From positions 1-45,041 of the forward strand of contig CAKTMO010000012.1 of NCBI GenBank assembly GCA_934573935.1: 45,041 nt of DNA, given 5' to 3'. Positions within the stretch are counted from its first letter, which is position 1. Each line of letters opens with the position of its first letter. This stretch comes from an uncultured Oscillospiraceae bacterium (GTDB taxonomy: Bacteria; Bacillota; Clostridia; Oscillospirales; Oscillospiraceae). The notes beneath the pieces are model-generated. The model was not told where the DNA came from. It did not search any database and worked only from the letters and a program-made list of their open reading frames with translations. Shown here piece by piece: positions 8,748 to 16,876 of this stretch. The position numbers and the translations under genes were made by a program.

Positions 8748-8926
8748 GCGTCCACCTCCTCGCTTGACAGCTGCAAATAGGCCGCGTCGATGACCTTGAC
8801 CTCGCCGCCGCGAAGCTGCGTTGCCGCCCGCGCAAGACCGGACAGGCGGATCTCCTCCGTTTTGTTCTGCTCAATGTAGTCCTGCATCCGCTGGACAGCT
8901 AAAATCTGTTCCTTCAAGCGCCTCAA
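8744..8926 (-). pseudogene. 60-aa remnant with AraC-like N-terminal helix
   Basis: Residues 9-34, starting AVQRMQDYIEQN and ending LSGLARAA, look like the first helices of an AraC-type DNA-binding domain. They are followed directly by TQLRGGEVKVIDAAYLQLSS, which does not belong to that domain and may be the tail of another protein, perhaps the ABC ATPase expected before the permease. Stop and start overlap with the permease ORF (ATGA). Probably a second deletion fusion. The gap 8927-9074 upstream shows nothing I recognise. Confidence 0.4.
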
Positions 8927-9074
8927 CTCCTTACGGAAGCATTATACCGCGCCGGAAGCGTATCCGCTTGACGTTCCTTGCCATTCTGCGCCGCCCTGCA
9001 TTTCGAAGAGGAGCCGTGCGCTGTATTGCCGCCGCCCGCATATTGCGGCAGATCACAGGAAAGGGCGCAGGCAG

Positions 9075-9473
9075 TTACCCGTGATAGTCGCCGGTCGCGG
9101 GATCCACCACGACATAGGGGACGACCTTGCCGTCGATCTCTACATACACCTGATACACGCCATTGTCCAGCTCCTCGTAGTGATCCGGCGTGAAGCCGTA
9201 GTTGTCCAGCAGGCTTTTTTCAAATTCGGCCTTCCACAAATCATCGGCGGCGGTGTCCCCGTTTGCCGGGGCGTCGCTGTCCTCCGCCGTATCCTCACCG
9301 GACGCGATGTCCCCACCCGCGGAAGGGGAAGCGTCAGCCGCTCCCTCTGTATTTCCCGTAATAGAAGCGTCCTGGCCGCCTCCGCCGGGGAACGGCAGCG
9401 TTCCGCAGGCCGTGAGGGAGAGCAGCAGCATCGCCGCAAGCACAGCGGCGCCAAAAGATTTCCATTTCATCAT
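9075..9473 (-). CDS. Predicted lipoprotein, 132 aa
   Basis: A type II signal peptide (hydrophobic stretch then LLSLTAC, lipid-modified Cys near residue 23) is followed by a low-complexity acidic Gly/Ala/Asp/Ser linker and a C-terminal domain of about 55 residues (DNYGFTPDHYEELDNGVYQV ... DPATGDYHG). The C-terminal block resembles small secreted Clostridia domains, but I cannot name the family. GGAG lies upstream of the start. Another lipoprotein gene is directly upstream in the same direction. Confidence 0.65.
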   Translation of the reverse strand: MMKWKSFGAAVLAAMLLLSLTACGTLPFPGGGGQDASITGNTEGAADASPSAGGDIASGEDTAEDSDAPANGDTAADDLWKAEFEKSLLDNYGFTPDHYEELDNGVYQVYVEIDGKVVPYVVVDPATGDYHG

Positions 9474-9500
9474 TTCATATCTCCGGCTTTGCGCCTTGCA

Positions 9501-10337
9501 TCATCCGCGAAGTCCCGCCGCCTGCATGATGGCCTCCACGGCCGCCACCGGCTCGCTGCCCCAGGTGATCTCAGTGTCCTGGCATCCGGCGCTGTCCAGC
9601 AGCGTGCGGGCCTCACCGGTCAGCAGCTGCTGATAGGCGTCGTCCACCATCTCCAGCTTCTGCAGGAATTCCTCCAGGCCGTCGTTGTTGTTTGCCAGCC
9701 ATGTGGTGGCCGCGTCGCTGATCTCGTCCGCGCCGAGACCCGTGTCCGCGCCCCAGCTCAGCAGCTTGGCCGCCGCCTGCACCGCCGACAGGGAGGAACC
9801 GGCAGTCCCCACCATCACGCCCGTGTCGATCTCGTCCAGAATGGGCAGCGTCAGCACCGGCGCCACATCGGCCGGTGCGTCAGGCGCGTCGGAGGTAGAG
9901 CAGGTCACCCCATCCGCACCGATGGTCACGTACAGCTTCTCCTGGACCGCGTCGTAAAGGAAGGTGCCTTCCCCCAGCAGCGTATCATCCGCCCCCAGCG
10001 CACCGATGGTGAACAGCACCGCGCAGTGATCATTCTGGGAGAGCTCCCTGATGTCCTCGCCTGTGAAGACCCAGTCTCCCGCCTTCAGCAGCGAACCGTC
10101 GGCGTTTTCACACACCTTCGTGAAGCTGCCGCCGTGGAGATAGACAGAGCGCACGTCGTCCCGCGCCAGCTTGAAGTATACGCCGTATTCCCCCGGCTCC
10201 GCGGCGGCGTGATCCGCCCCTGTCCCCGCAGGCGTGTCGTCCTTTACCTCCGTCAGACGGGTGCAGCCCGTCATCAAAACGGCCATCAGCAATACCGCCG
10301 CGGCCAGCAGTGCGATCTTTTTCATATGCTTCATCAT
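9501..10337 (-). CDS. Predicted lipoprotein, 278 aa
   Basis: Signal peptide II with VLMTGC (Cys near residue 25). The mature part is acidic, with beta-rich (YGVYFKLARDDVRSVYLHGG) and helical (GLGADEISDAATTWLANNND) portions; no catalytic motif is evident. The gene ends 27 bp before the second lipoprotein gene, so they are probably cotranscribed and exposed together on the outer face of the membrane. Function unknown. Confidence 0.65.
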   Translation of the reverse strand: MMKHMKKIALLAAAVLLMAVLMTGCTRLTEVKDDTPAGTGADHAAAEPGEYGVYFKLARDDVRSVYLHGGSFTKVCENADGSLLKAGDWVFTGEDIRELSQNDHCAVLFTIGALGADDTLLGEGTFLYDAVQEKLYVTIGADGVTCSTSDAPDAPADVAPVLTLPILDEIDTGVMVGTAGSSLSAVQAAAKLLSWGADTGLGADEISDAATTWLANNNDGLEEFLQKLEMVDDAYQQLLTGEARTLLDSAGCQDTEITWGSEPVAAVEAIMQAAGLRG

Positions 10338-10380
10338 GTCTCCTTTTTCTCAAATCGTTTCTTGTCTTGTTGTTTTCGGT

Positions 10381-10728
10381 CTACTCCGCCTGGTGGAGCT
10401 GCCTCAGATTGTCCAGCACCGCCGGCGTATTTTCCGCGATGCGCCCCAGTGTCCCACACCCGTCCATCTGCGGGCAGTCGGCGCAGGTGTCCAGCCCCTT
10501 CTCGCGGACGCAGTTATGTACGGGGCAGAGCTTGTCGCAGAAGGGCGTTTTCGCGCCATCCACACGGCAGCCGGTGCAGTGGATCATCTCCGGCGTGATG
10601 GTCACGCCGTTGAGCTTTGTCCACAGCGCGGCAGTCTTCTCCCGCAGAGCGTCGTCGTTGGTGACGGTTGCGATCCTGGCGTCGCATGCTGCGCAGTCCA
10701 GCCCGCAGCAGCCGATCAGTTGGTTCAT
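10381..10728 (-). CDS. DUF3795 cysteine-rich protein, 115 aa
   Basis: Begins MNQLIGCCGLDCAACDARIA and carries further Cys pairs (HCTGCRVDG, FCDKLCPVHNC, CADCPQMDGCG), the pattern of the DUF3795 family. The spacing suggests metal or iron-sulphur binding; the biochemical role of the family is not established. GGAGG is positioned correctly before the start at 10728. A longer upstream frame is ignored because it lacks a ribosome-binding site. It precedes the two lipoprotein genes on the same strand. Confidence 0.78.
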   Translation of the reverse strand: MNQLIGCCGLDCAACDARIATVTNDDALREKTAALWTKLNGVTITPEMIHCTGCRVDGAKTPFCDKLCPVHNCVREKGLDTCADCPQMDGCGTLGRIAENTPAVLDNLRQLHQAE

Positions 10729-10797
10729 ATGGCTACCTCCTGTCTGATATGGCTTTTCCATTTGCTTGGTTCTGGGCGCCTGTCATAGTGCCCCCAT

Positions 10798-10941
10798 TCA
10801 TGCTCGTCCTGACTTTCCCGTCCACGCCATCATTCTGCGCAGGCGCTCCCGCATCCCGATGCCGGAGTCGTCCAGAAACAGCGTAAACGCCGCCAGAAGC
10901 GCACTGCCCAGTAAAAACGTTATGATGCGTTTTCCCTTCAT
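10798..10941 (-). CDS. Small single-pass membrane protein (47 aa)
   Basis: MKGKRIITFLLGSALLAAFT opens a single hydrophobic helix followed by a basic tail (GMRERLRRMMAWTGKSGRA). GGGAGG stands about 12 bases before the ATG. No family recognised. It sits just downstream of the duplicated hairpin at 10953-11010, which may be part of its leader. Confidence 0.5.
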   Translation of the reverse strand: MKGKRIITFLLGSALLAAFTLFLDDSGIGMRERLRRMMAWTGKSGRA

Positions 10942-10952
10942 CCTTCGCAGCA

Positions 10953-11010
10953 CCTCCCAGATCATAAACGCGGCACAAGCCGTTTTTGTGGCACGCGCCG
11001 CGCCTGTGCG
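10953..11010 (-). repeat. 58 bp imperfect hairpin repeat, copy A
   Basis: Reads on the plus strand as CCTCCC, then ATAAACGCGGCACAAGCCGT and TTTTGTGGCACGCGCCGCG. A related copy lies at 12432-12490 with many compensated changes, such as GGCACAA against GTACAGG. Each lies just upstream of a minus-strand gene. Confidence 0.6.
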
Positions 11011-11065
11011 CCTAATATTTTCCCGCCGCTTCCGCGGACAGGCTGTTCTGTGTTCGCCCGCCGTG

Positions 11066-11824
11066 TCATTTGGCTGCCCCCTGACTGACGTGGTCCTCCT
11101 GTCTTTTCGGCAGCGTCCTTGTCAGGATCAGGGTATAGCCCACCGTGATCGCCGTCAGAACGAACAGATGAAACAGTCGCTTTTCCTCGGTCAGCCCTGC
11201 CGTATTGGAAAAGGTGCCAAGTGTGTTGATGGCCGCGTGGACGATCATGCAGGGCAGCAGACTTCCGCCGCGGGAAAAGATCGTGACCAGCAAAAAGCCC
11301 ACCGCCACCGCAAAGACGATCTGGCACAGATTGCTGACCGGATCCATGCCGCTGCCGTTGATCAGATTGATCACATGCCCCACGCCAAAGGTGACGCTGG
11401 AGATGACAACGGCCGATTTGATATTGTTCCTTGCGATGGCCGTAAACAGGAATCCCCGAAAGATCAACTCCTCCAAAAACCCGACGCAGAGCATGCACAC
11501 GATGCGGCAAGCCGTTTCCGCCGGTGGATCGTTGACCGCGGCGCCGTTCCAAAGGTTTCCCGTCGCCAAAAGGAAAAGCGGCACATAGTAAAGGAACTGT
11601 CGGGCAGGGACCGGCGACCGGCAGAGCCCGTACCGTTTCTCCAGCCCGTTCCTCCGGATAAAGGCCAAAAGGATCGCCGTCTGCAAAACGCAAAAAGCGG
11701 CGCTGGCAGCATAGGGGATCCCGATGATCTCATTCAGCGGATTCGCCAGCGATTGCAGCACGCAGTACACCACGATCCACACAATGGCAAAGGTCAGCTC
11801 ATTTTTCTCATAGAATGCTTTCAT
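11066..11824 (-). CDS. CPBP-family intramembrane metalloprotease
   Basis: A 252-residue polytopic membrane protein of the CPBP/Abi (CAAX-protease-like) family. The glutamate motif is FLEELIFRGFLF (EExxxR), the second motif is FGVGHVINLING and the third is HAAINTLG; these hold the predicted zinc ligands. Around seven hydrophobic segments. In Gram-positive bacteria relatives protect against bacteriocins or process peptides; the substrate here is unknown. It lies between the cysteine hydrolase and the 47-aa membrane protein, all on the same strand. About 40 bp separate it from the upstream stop. Confidence 0.85.
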   Translation of the reverse strand: MKAFYEKNELTFAIVWIVVYCVLQSLANPLNEIIGIPYAASAAFCVLQTAILLAFIRRNGLEKRYGLCRSPVPARQFLYYVPLFLLATGNLWNGAAVNDPPAETACRIVCMLCVGFLEELIFRGFLFTAIARNNIKSAVVISSVTFGVGHVINLINGSGMDPVSNLCQIVFAVAVGFLLVTIFSRGGSLLPCMIVHAAINTLGTFSNTAGLTEEKRLFHLFVLTAITVGYTLILTRTLPKRQEDHVSQGAAK

Positions 11825-11867
11825 TTCCGATTCCCTTTCCTCCGTAATTGTCCGGTCGCCGCGGCCT

Positions 11868-12362
11868 TTACGCCCCCGTGACCTCGGAAAGCGTCATGAC
11901 GGCGCAGCCCTTGCTCTCGTAATACGCAAGCAGCTCCGGCAGCTTCTTTTTGTCATAGCTGGTGATGCAGTCCGACAGCACGTGAACGGTATAGCCGCTT
12001 TTCGCCATATTATAGCAGGTGGATTTGATGCAGGCCGCGGCGTCGGCGCCGGCCAGATAGAACTCGGTGATGCCGTGCTCCTGAATGAAGGCGGCAAACG
12101 CCTCGCTGGTCAGCGCGCTGCTCTTTACCTTTGTAAAAATATGGTCGGAAACGACCTTCATCTCCGGCACCAGCTCCGCGCCGCGGGTGCCGGGCTTGAA
12201 GGTCCTCGTCCCCGCCGACAGGTTGTTGTGCCGGATGTAGATCACCCACAGATCCATTTCAACGGCCCAGTCGATGGCCGCATTGACGTTTTCGATGATC
12301 TCCCTGTAGTTTTTCGTGATGTCGTTCTGCAGGTCGATCACCACCAGCGCGCAGTTTTTCAT
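11868..12362 (-). CDS. Isochorismatase-like cysteine hydrolase, 164 aa
   Basis: Isochorismatase/nicotinamidase superfamily. The aspartate is in ALVVIDLQNDI, the lysine in FTKVKSSAL and the nucleophilic cysteine in GADAAACIKSTCYNMAKSGY, so the Asp-Lys-Cys triad is complete. Start at 12362 with GGAGGG eight bases upstream; the longer open frame has no likeness to the family. The substrate cannot be told from sequence. Preceded by hairpin repeat copy B. Confidence 0.85.
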   Translation of the reverse strand: MKNCALVVIDLQNDITKNYREIIENVNAAIDWAVEMDLWVIYIRHNNLSAGTRTFKPGTRGAELVPEMKVVSDHIFTKVKSSALTSEAFAAFIQEHGITEFYLAGADAAACIKSTCYNMAKSGYTVHVLSDCITSYDKKKLPELLAYYESKGCAVMTLSEVTGA

Positions 12363-12431
12363 GCTGCATCCCTCCGTAATAAAATGTATTCTGCCTGAAT
12401 CGAATTCCATATCCACGTTTGCCCTCGCAAA

Positions 12432-12490
12432 CCCTCCCGAAACGATAAACGCAGTACAGGCCATTTTTGTGGCATGCACTGCGTCTAAGC
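12432..12490 (-). repeat. 58 bp imperfect hairpin repeat, copy B
   Basis: Second copy of the repeat at 10953-11010 (CCTCCC, then ATAAACGCAGTACAGGCC, ATTTTTGTGGCATGCACTGC). It overlaps the last codons of the KTR protein gene and sits about 70 bp upstream of the cysteine hydrolase. Confidence 0.6.
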
Positions 12491-12676
12491 GTCTGGCATT
12501 TTGCGTTCTTCCATGATTTTTCCGCCCCGAAAACGGATCACGCAGGCATACCGGCACTTGGGACAGAAGAGGGGAAAATCCTCCAGTACCGTGTGGGGCC
12601 GTATCTGCGTCCGCGTCTTGCCGCCGCATTGGGGACAGCGCAGCCAATCCAGCTTCGCTGCAGGACCCTCAGCCAT
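12485..12676 (-). CDS. Cysteine-rich KTR-motif protein, 63 aa
   Basis: Two CxxC knuckles, LRCPQCGGKTRTQI and LFCPKCRYACVI, with the KTR signature between them, match the small cysteine-rich KTR-domain proteins often found beside TetR regulators in Firmicutes. Its start at 12676 overlaps the end of the TetR gene by eight bases, so the two are translationally coupled. Zinc binding is very likely; role unknown. Confidence 0.75.
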   Translation of the reverse strand: MAEGPAAKLDWLRCPQCGGKTRTQIRPHTVLEDFPLFCPKCRYACVIRFRGGKIMEERKMPDA

Positions 12677-13310
12677 GCCGCACCGCCTCCGTTTCCGTCC
12701 CCGCCAGCGCGCGAAAGGCCCCGTCCCGATCAAACGTGCCGTCGGCGAACCCTGGAATCTCCTTGATGGCCTTGTAGATGCTGATGCTGAACCCCGTCAG
12801 GATCCGGCCGATCTCCTGATCGGAATAGCCGCAGTCGCCGGTGACGATCAGCGTGGACAGGCTGTGCACCACGAACCACAGATCGCGGAAATACAGGTCG
12901 GCCTCCGCCGCGGTGATGCGATAGATGTCCATCAGCGTCGGGTGCACCAGCGCCTGCAAATGCGCCATGGACTTCACGGCGCTGTACTCCGGCGTCCGCG
13001 TCAGAAACAGCATCCGGTAAAGCTCCGGCTCCTCCCGCGCAAACCGGATATACTGCTTCCCCACGCCCAGAAAGGGAATCTCCTCCTGCAAGCCCTGGCG
13101 CGTATAGCCGTCATAGACCGCCACCGCGGCGGCGTAGACCGCCCGCCTCACATCGTCCATAGAGCCAAAGCCGGTGAAGATCGGCCGCGTAGAGGTGCCC
13201 AGCGCGTCGGCGATGGTCTTTGCCGTCAGCGCGTCCAGTCCCTTGCTCCGCACCACCTCCAGCGCCGCCGCCGCCATCTCTTCTCGGGTAAACTTATTCT
13301 TCGGCGCCAT
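12669..13310 (-). CDS. TetR/AcrR-family repressor
   Basis: A 213-residue regulator. Residues about 8-55 form the TetR helix-turn-helix (FTREEMAAAALEVVRSKGLD, LTAKTIADALGTSTRPIFTG), and the rest is a helical ligand domain. AAGGAGG precedes the ATG. A strong sigma-A promoter with a palindromic operator lies upstream, indicating autoregulation. Cotranscribed with the KTR protein. It is the gene nearest to the right attachment site of the element. Ligand unknown. Confidence 0.88.
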   Translation of the reverse strand: MAPKNKFTREEMAAAALEVVRSKGLDALTAKTIADALGTSTRPIFTGFGSMDDVRRAVYAAAVAVYDGYTRQGLQEEIPFLGVGKQYIRFAREEPELYRMLFLTRTPEYSAVKSMAHLQALVHPTLMDIYRITAAEADLYFRDLWFVVHSLSTLIVTGDCGYSDQEIGRILTGFSISIYKAIKEIPGFADGTFDRDGAFRALAGTETEAVRHG

Positions 13311-13334
13311 CGTCTGCCCTCCTTAAAATGCATT

Positions 13335-13395
13335 AGGCGATGCACATCATACGATGCGCATCGCCTATTATATGCACGAACCACCCGTTTGTCAA
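13335..13395 (-). promoter_or_regulatory. tetR promoter and operator
   Basis: Minus strand: -35 TTGACA (13395..13390) and -10 TATAAT (13372..13367) are 17 bp apart, a near-consensus promoter. Directly after the -10 comes the palindrome AGGCGATGC-N14-GCATCGCCT (13335-13366), perfect over 9 bp per arm. A TetR dimer bound there would block initiation. Confidence 0.8.
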
Positions 13396-13421
13396 TAGGG
13401 AAGTGCCCGATCTCGCACCTC

Positions 13422-13447
13422 CTGCCGCACTTTCCCCTCACCCCACG
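13422..13447. other. attR of the 12.6 kb element
   Basis: The arm CTGCCGCACTTTCCCCTCAC (13422-13441) is an inverted copy of the left arm at 815-834, followed by CCCACG and the intact deacetylase sequence CGGCGTCG. Joining the right arm, the core CCCACG and the left arm gives a 46 bp imperfect palindrome, the form expected of a serine-integrase attP, with CA as the central dinucleotide. Confidence 0.72.
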
Positions 13448-13643
13448 CGGCGTCGAAGGAGATGGAGCACAGCTTTTCCTTCCGCTCCACCGAATAGATG
13501 GGCAGCTGCCGCGTGGTGGCCGCCGCCGCGCGGGACGCGGGGTACAGCGTCACATAAAAAATACCCGCTGCCGCCGCGATGGTGCACAGCAGCACCGCCA
13601 GACGGCGGCGCAGCAGCAGTACCCGAACCCGATTTTCTTTCAT
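13441..13643 (-). pseudogene. Polysaccharide deacetylase, N-terminal fragment
   Basis: Upstream half of the gene whose other half is at 453-814. It begins with a basic N-terminus and a signal anchor (RLAVLLCTIAAAAGIFYVTL), then SVERKEKLCSISFDAAWG, where the frame passes into the element and ends 16 codons later at 13392. The predicted protein was a membrane-anchored extracytoplasmic deacetylase. It is divergent from the surface-protein gene at 13807. Confidence 0.78.
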
Positions 13644-13766
13644 ACCATCCCCGTCCTTTCTGCCCCAGCCTATGCGCCGCCCGCCCCAAAAAGACCCCAT
13701 CGGCCCTGTCCTGGCCCCACTTTGGTCTCTTTGGTGCCCTTTTCGGGTCGATTGATGTCGCCCGCC

Positions 13767-13788
13767 GCCGGTCATACGGATGACCGGC
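13767..13788. promoter_or_regulatory. Hairpin in the leader of the surface-protein gene
   Basis: GCCGGTCAT-ACGG-ATGACCGGC, with perfect 9 bp arms, ends six bases before the GGAGG of the gene at 13807. It may affect translation of that mRNA or be an operator for either divergent gene. Confidence 0.4.
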
Positions 13789-13806
13789 GAAAAGGAGGAT
13801 GGCAAG

Positions 13807-16800
13807 ATGAAAAGACGGATCATCAGCGTGCTGCTGGCCCTGGTGCTGGCGCTGAGCCTGGTGCCCACCACCGCGCTGGCGTCCCAGCCCGACGCGGAGC
13901 CGGAGCAGCCCCAGATCCAGGCGGACGGTGCGCAGCAGAACGGGGACACCCCCCAGCCCGCTCCCGCCGCCGATGGCGAAGAGAGCGTCCAGCCGGAGGA
14001 GCAGGACACCCCCGACCAGCCGGAAGGGGAGGAGAACGCCCCCGCCGCGCCGGAAGCGGAGACCACAGACGCCCCCGCCCAGCCCGCGGACGACGATCAG
14101 GCTCCGCAGATTGCGGAGCCCCAGCCCCTCCTGCCCGCCGATGACGGACAGGATATGCCCTCTGTGCGGATCGGCAGCAGCGCGGATGCCCACCGGCACT
14201 GCGTCTGCGGCGCGTCCCATGAGACCGTGGGCGATCACACTGCGGAAGACTTCGGCGCAGAAGCATGGACCGGCGTCGAGTATCTCAGCGACATCAAGAC
14301 ATCCGGCTACTACTACCTGATCAAAAATATAACGCTGAGCAGCGGCAGCAGCTATGGCAACTTTCAATGGAGTCTGCCCACCGGCATCAATGTCGTCCTC
14401 TGCCTGAACGGCCACAGCATCAGCCGCGACGGGGCATCTGAAAAAGACAGCGTGATTGCTGTCCCCCCGCGGCAGTACCCTGACCATCACCGACTGTCAG
14501 GACAACGGCAAGATCACCTGCGCGGCAAACAAGACAGGCATCCTTGTCACCGGCGGCGGTACCCTGAACCTGTACGGCGGCAAGATCACCGGCAACAAGT
14601 GCGGCGTAAAGATCAGCGCGGACGGCACGTTTAACCTGTACGGCGGCAGCATTTCCGGCAATGGCAGTGCTGACCAAATTGAGTGCTATGGTGTGGATAA
14701 TGCCGGTACCTTCAACCTGTACGGCGGCAGTATTTCCGACAACACCGCAAATAGCGGTGCGGCGGTACGTATCGGCAGCCCTGCCTCCTTCACCATGTCC
14801 GGCGGCACCATCGCGAACAATACCGGCTCCTACGGCGGCGTATACCTGACCGGTACCGACAGCGCCTTCACCATGTCCGGCGGCAGCATCACCGGTAACA
14901 AGGCGGAAGGCAACGAGGATTGCCGCGGCGGCGGTGTGTATAACTGGAGATACGACCAGACGGACGGCGTTTTTGAGGTTTCCGGCAAGGTGACTATCAC
15001 CGGCAATACTTACATAGCCCATTACTATTTGAAAAAAGACGAGGGCCCCAGCAACGTCTTTCTGGCTTTCACCGATAAGCCCATTGTTATCGGCAAGGAC
15101 GGCCTGAACAGCGCCTCCCGCATCGGCATTGCCCAGCCCAACAGCGGCGTCACCACCATCGTGGCGGTCAAGGGTGTGAAAGACACCGCCACCGCCAACT
15201 GTTTCACCAGCGACAGCAGCACCTACGGCAAATACTACATCGACCCCCAGAACGAGATCTGGCTCTCCACCTCCGCCCCCCACACCCACAACTGGTCCTA
15301 TACCACCTCCGGCGCGGTCATCACCGCCCGCTGCGACGCGGACAACTGCCCCTCTCCCAAAGGCGGCAGCGTGACCATCACCCCACCCACCGACCCGACC
15401 TATAACGGCCAGGCCAAAGCGGCGACCGTCACCGGCAGCTTCACCAACGGAACGCCGAAGCCTACCGTTATCACCTACTGGAAGAACGGCGAGACCCTCT
15501 CCGGTGCACCCATAAATGCCGGTGAATATACCGCTTCCATCACCGTGAACGATGCCGTCGCCACGCTGACCTATACCATCGCCAAGGCCGCACCCCAGGC
15601 CGCCGACTTCACCTTCACCGCCCCCACCGGCCTGACCTACAATGGCCAGCGTCACGAGGCCTCCGTGACCGTGAATGCCAACGTCGATGGTATGGGCCAG
15701 ATCACCCAGATCCACTATTACAACGCCAGCGGCGAGGAAGCCGAGCCCATCAACGCGGGCGTCTACCTCGTCAAGATCGACGTGGCCGAGGGCGAGAACT
15801 ACACCGCCGCCCAGCTCACCCCTGCGGATAGCAGCTGGTGCATGCAGATCCAGCCCGATCCCAGCACCCCCGTTGTCACCCTGAACGGCGATATGACCTA
15901 TACCGGCAGCCAGATCAAGCCCGCCGTGACAGTGACCCTGAACGGCAGAACGCTGACGGAGACCACCGACTATACCGTGACCTACAGCGCAAATATCAAC
16001 GCCGGTGAAAACGCGGGCACCGTCACCGTCACGAAGACAGCCGCCCAGAGCGATAACTACACCTTCACATCGGTGCAGCAGCAGTTCACCATCGCCCCGA
16101 AGGAGGTTACCGTCTCCGGCATCACAGCCGCGGATAAGATCTATGACGGCAATACCGCCGCTACCCTGAACTACGACGGCGTGACCTTTACCGGCAAGGT
16201 GGAAGAGGATACCCTGACCGTCAGCGCCTCCGGCGCCTTTGCGGATAAGAACGTGGGACAGCATAAGGCCGTCACCCTGACCGGCCTGACGCTCTCCGGA
16301 GCCTCCGCTAATAACTACTGCCTGGCGGCCTCCCAGCAGACCTATCTCATCGACCTGAAGGCGCTGCTGAAGGACAGCATAGGCGACCTCACCTTTGCGG
16401 ACCTGACCGTCACCCTCACCGGCGGCTACTATACCGGCGGCGCGTCCGTCACGGCGGACGGCCTCCTGACCCTGCCCATCAACGCCGTGGACAGCACCGC
16501 CACCGGCAGCATCGGCAGCGTCCAGCTGACAGTGACCTCCGCCAATTACGAGACCTTCACCCTGACCGTCAATATCACCGCGGAGAATCCCCGTCCGGAG
16601 GATGTCCGGCCCACGCCGCCCGCCGACGACGGCCATAACTGGGTGGGCGTCATCCGCCGCTATCCCGCCGCCGTACCCGCGGCAGCGGAGCAGGCCGATG
16701 TCACCTCCGCCCGCACCTTTGACCCAGGCGTGACCCTCTACATGGCCCTGACCCTCCTGTCCGCCGCCGGTACCGCTCTGCTCACCGGCAAACGAAAGGA

Positions 16801-16807
16801 ACACTGA
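13807..16807 (+). pseudogene. Secreted beta-solenoid/MBG surface protein, frameshifted in a C6 tract
   Basis: ATG at 13807 with GGAGG eight bases upstream. Signal peptide (RRIISVLLALVLALSLVPTT, ALAS), then an acidic Pro/Glu/Ala-rich region (residues about 25-115). At C6 (14463-14468) the frame is lost and stops at 14634. Dropping one C continues as VPRGSTLTITDCQDNGKIT into NLYGGxIxGN/TMSGGxIxxN right-handed beta-helix repeats, a long central region, several YNG-type MBG/SLAP-like domains (PTYNGQAKAATVTG, TYTGSQIKPAVTVTLNG, KIYDGNTAATLNYDGVTF) and a C-terminal RRYPAA ... SARTFDPGVTLY followed by a membrane helix and KRKEH. Corrected length is 999 residues. Likely a cell-surface adhesin or wall protein; its sister gene follows at 17482. 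Confidence 0.8.
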
Positions 16808-16813
16808 CCCCAC

Positions 16814-16844
16814 AAAAGGAGACGGCGCCCGCCGTCTCCTTTTT
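16814..16844 (+). terminator. Terminator after the surface-protein gene
   Basis: AAAAGGAGACGGC pairs with GCCGTCTCC followed by T5, seven bases after the stop codon. Confidence 0.88.
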
Positions 16845-16876
16845 CCTCCCAATATGCACAAGAGCCACGGCGAATT

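Larger units (their letters stand above)
815..13447. mobile_element. Integrated element (serine-recombinase type) in a deacetylase gene
   Basis: A 12.6 kb insertion splits the deacetylase gene. Its ends are inverted arms flanked by a 6-7 bp direct repeat, and a large serine recombinase reads toward the left end. Removing the segment and one copy of CCCCACG restores the open frame. No relaxase, type IV secretion or phage structural gene is seen, so it is either a mobilisable or decayed element, or a cargo island moved in trans. The cargo is mainly regulators, membrane and lipoproteins, several of them broken. Confidence 0.75.

Noticed and set aside
815..13447. DDE transposon with terminal inverted repeats and a target duplication
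   Set aside because: No DDE transposase is present; the inverted arms with a short core and an adjacent large serine recombinase fit attL/attR better, although a 6-7 bp duplication alone would not tell them apart.
815..13447. Prophage or conjugative element
   Set aside because: No capsid, portal, terminase, relaxase or type IV secretion gene was found.
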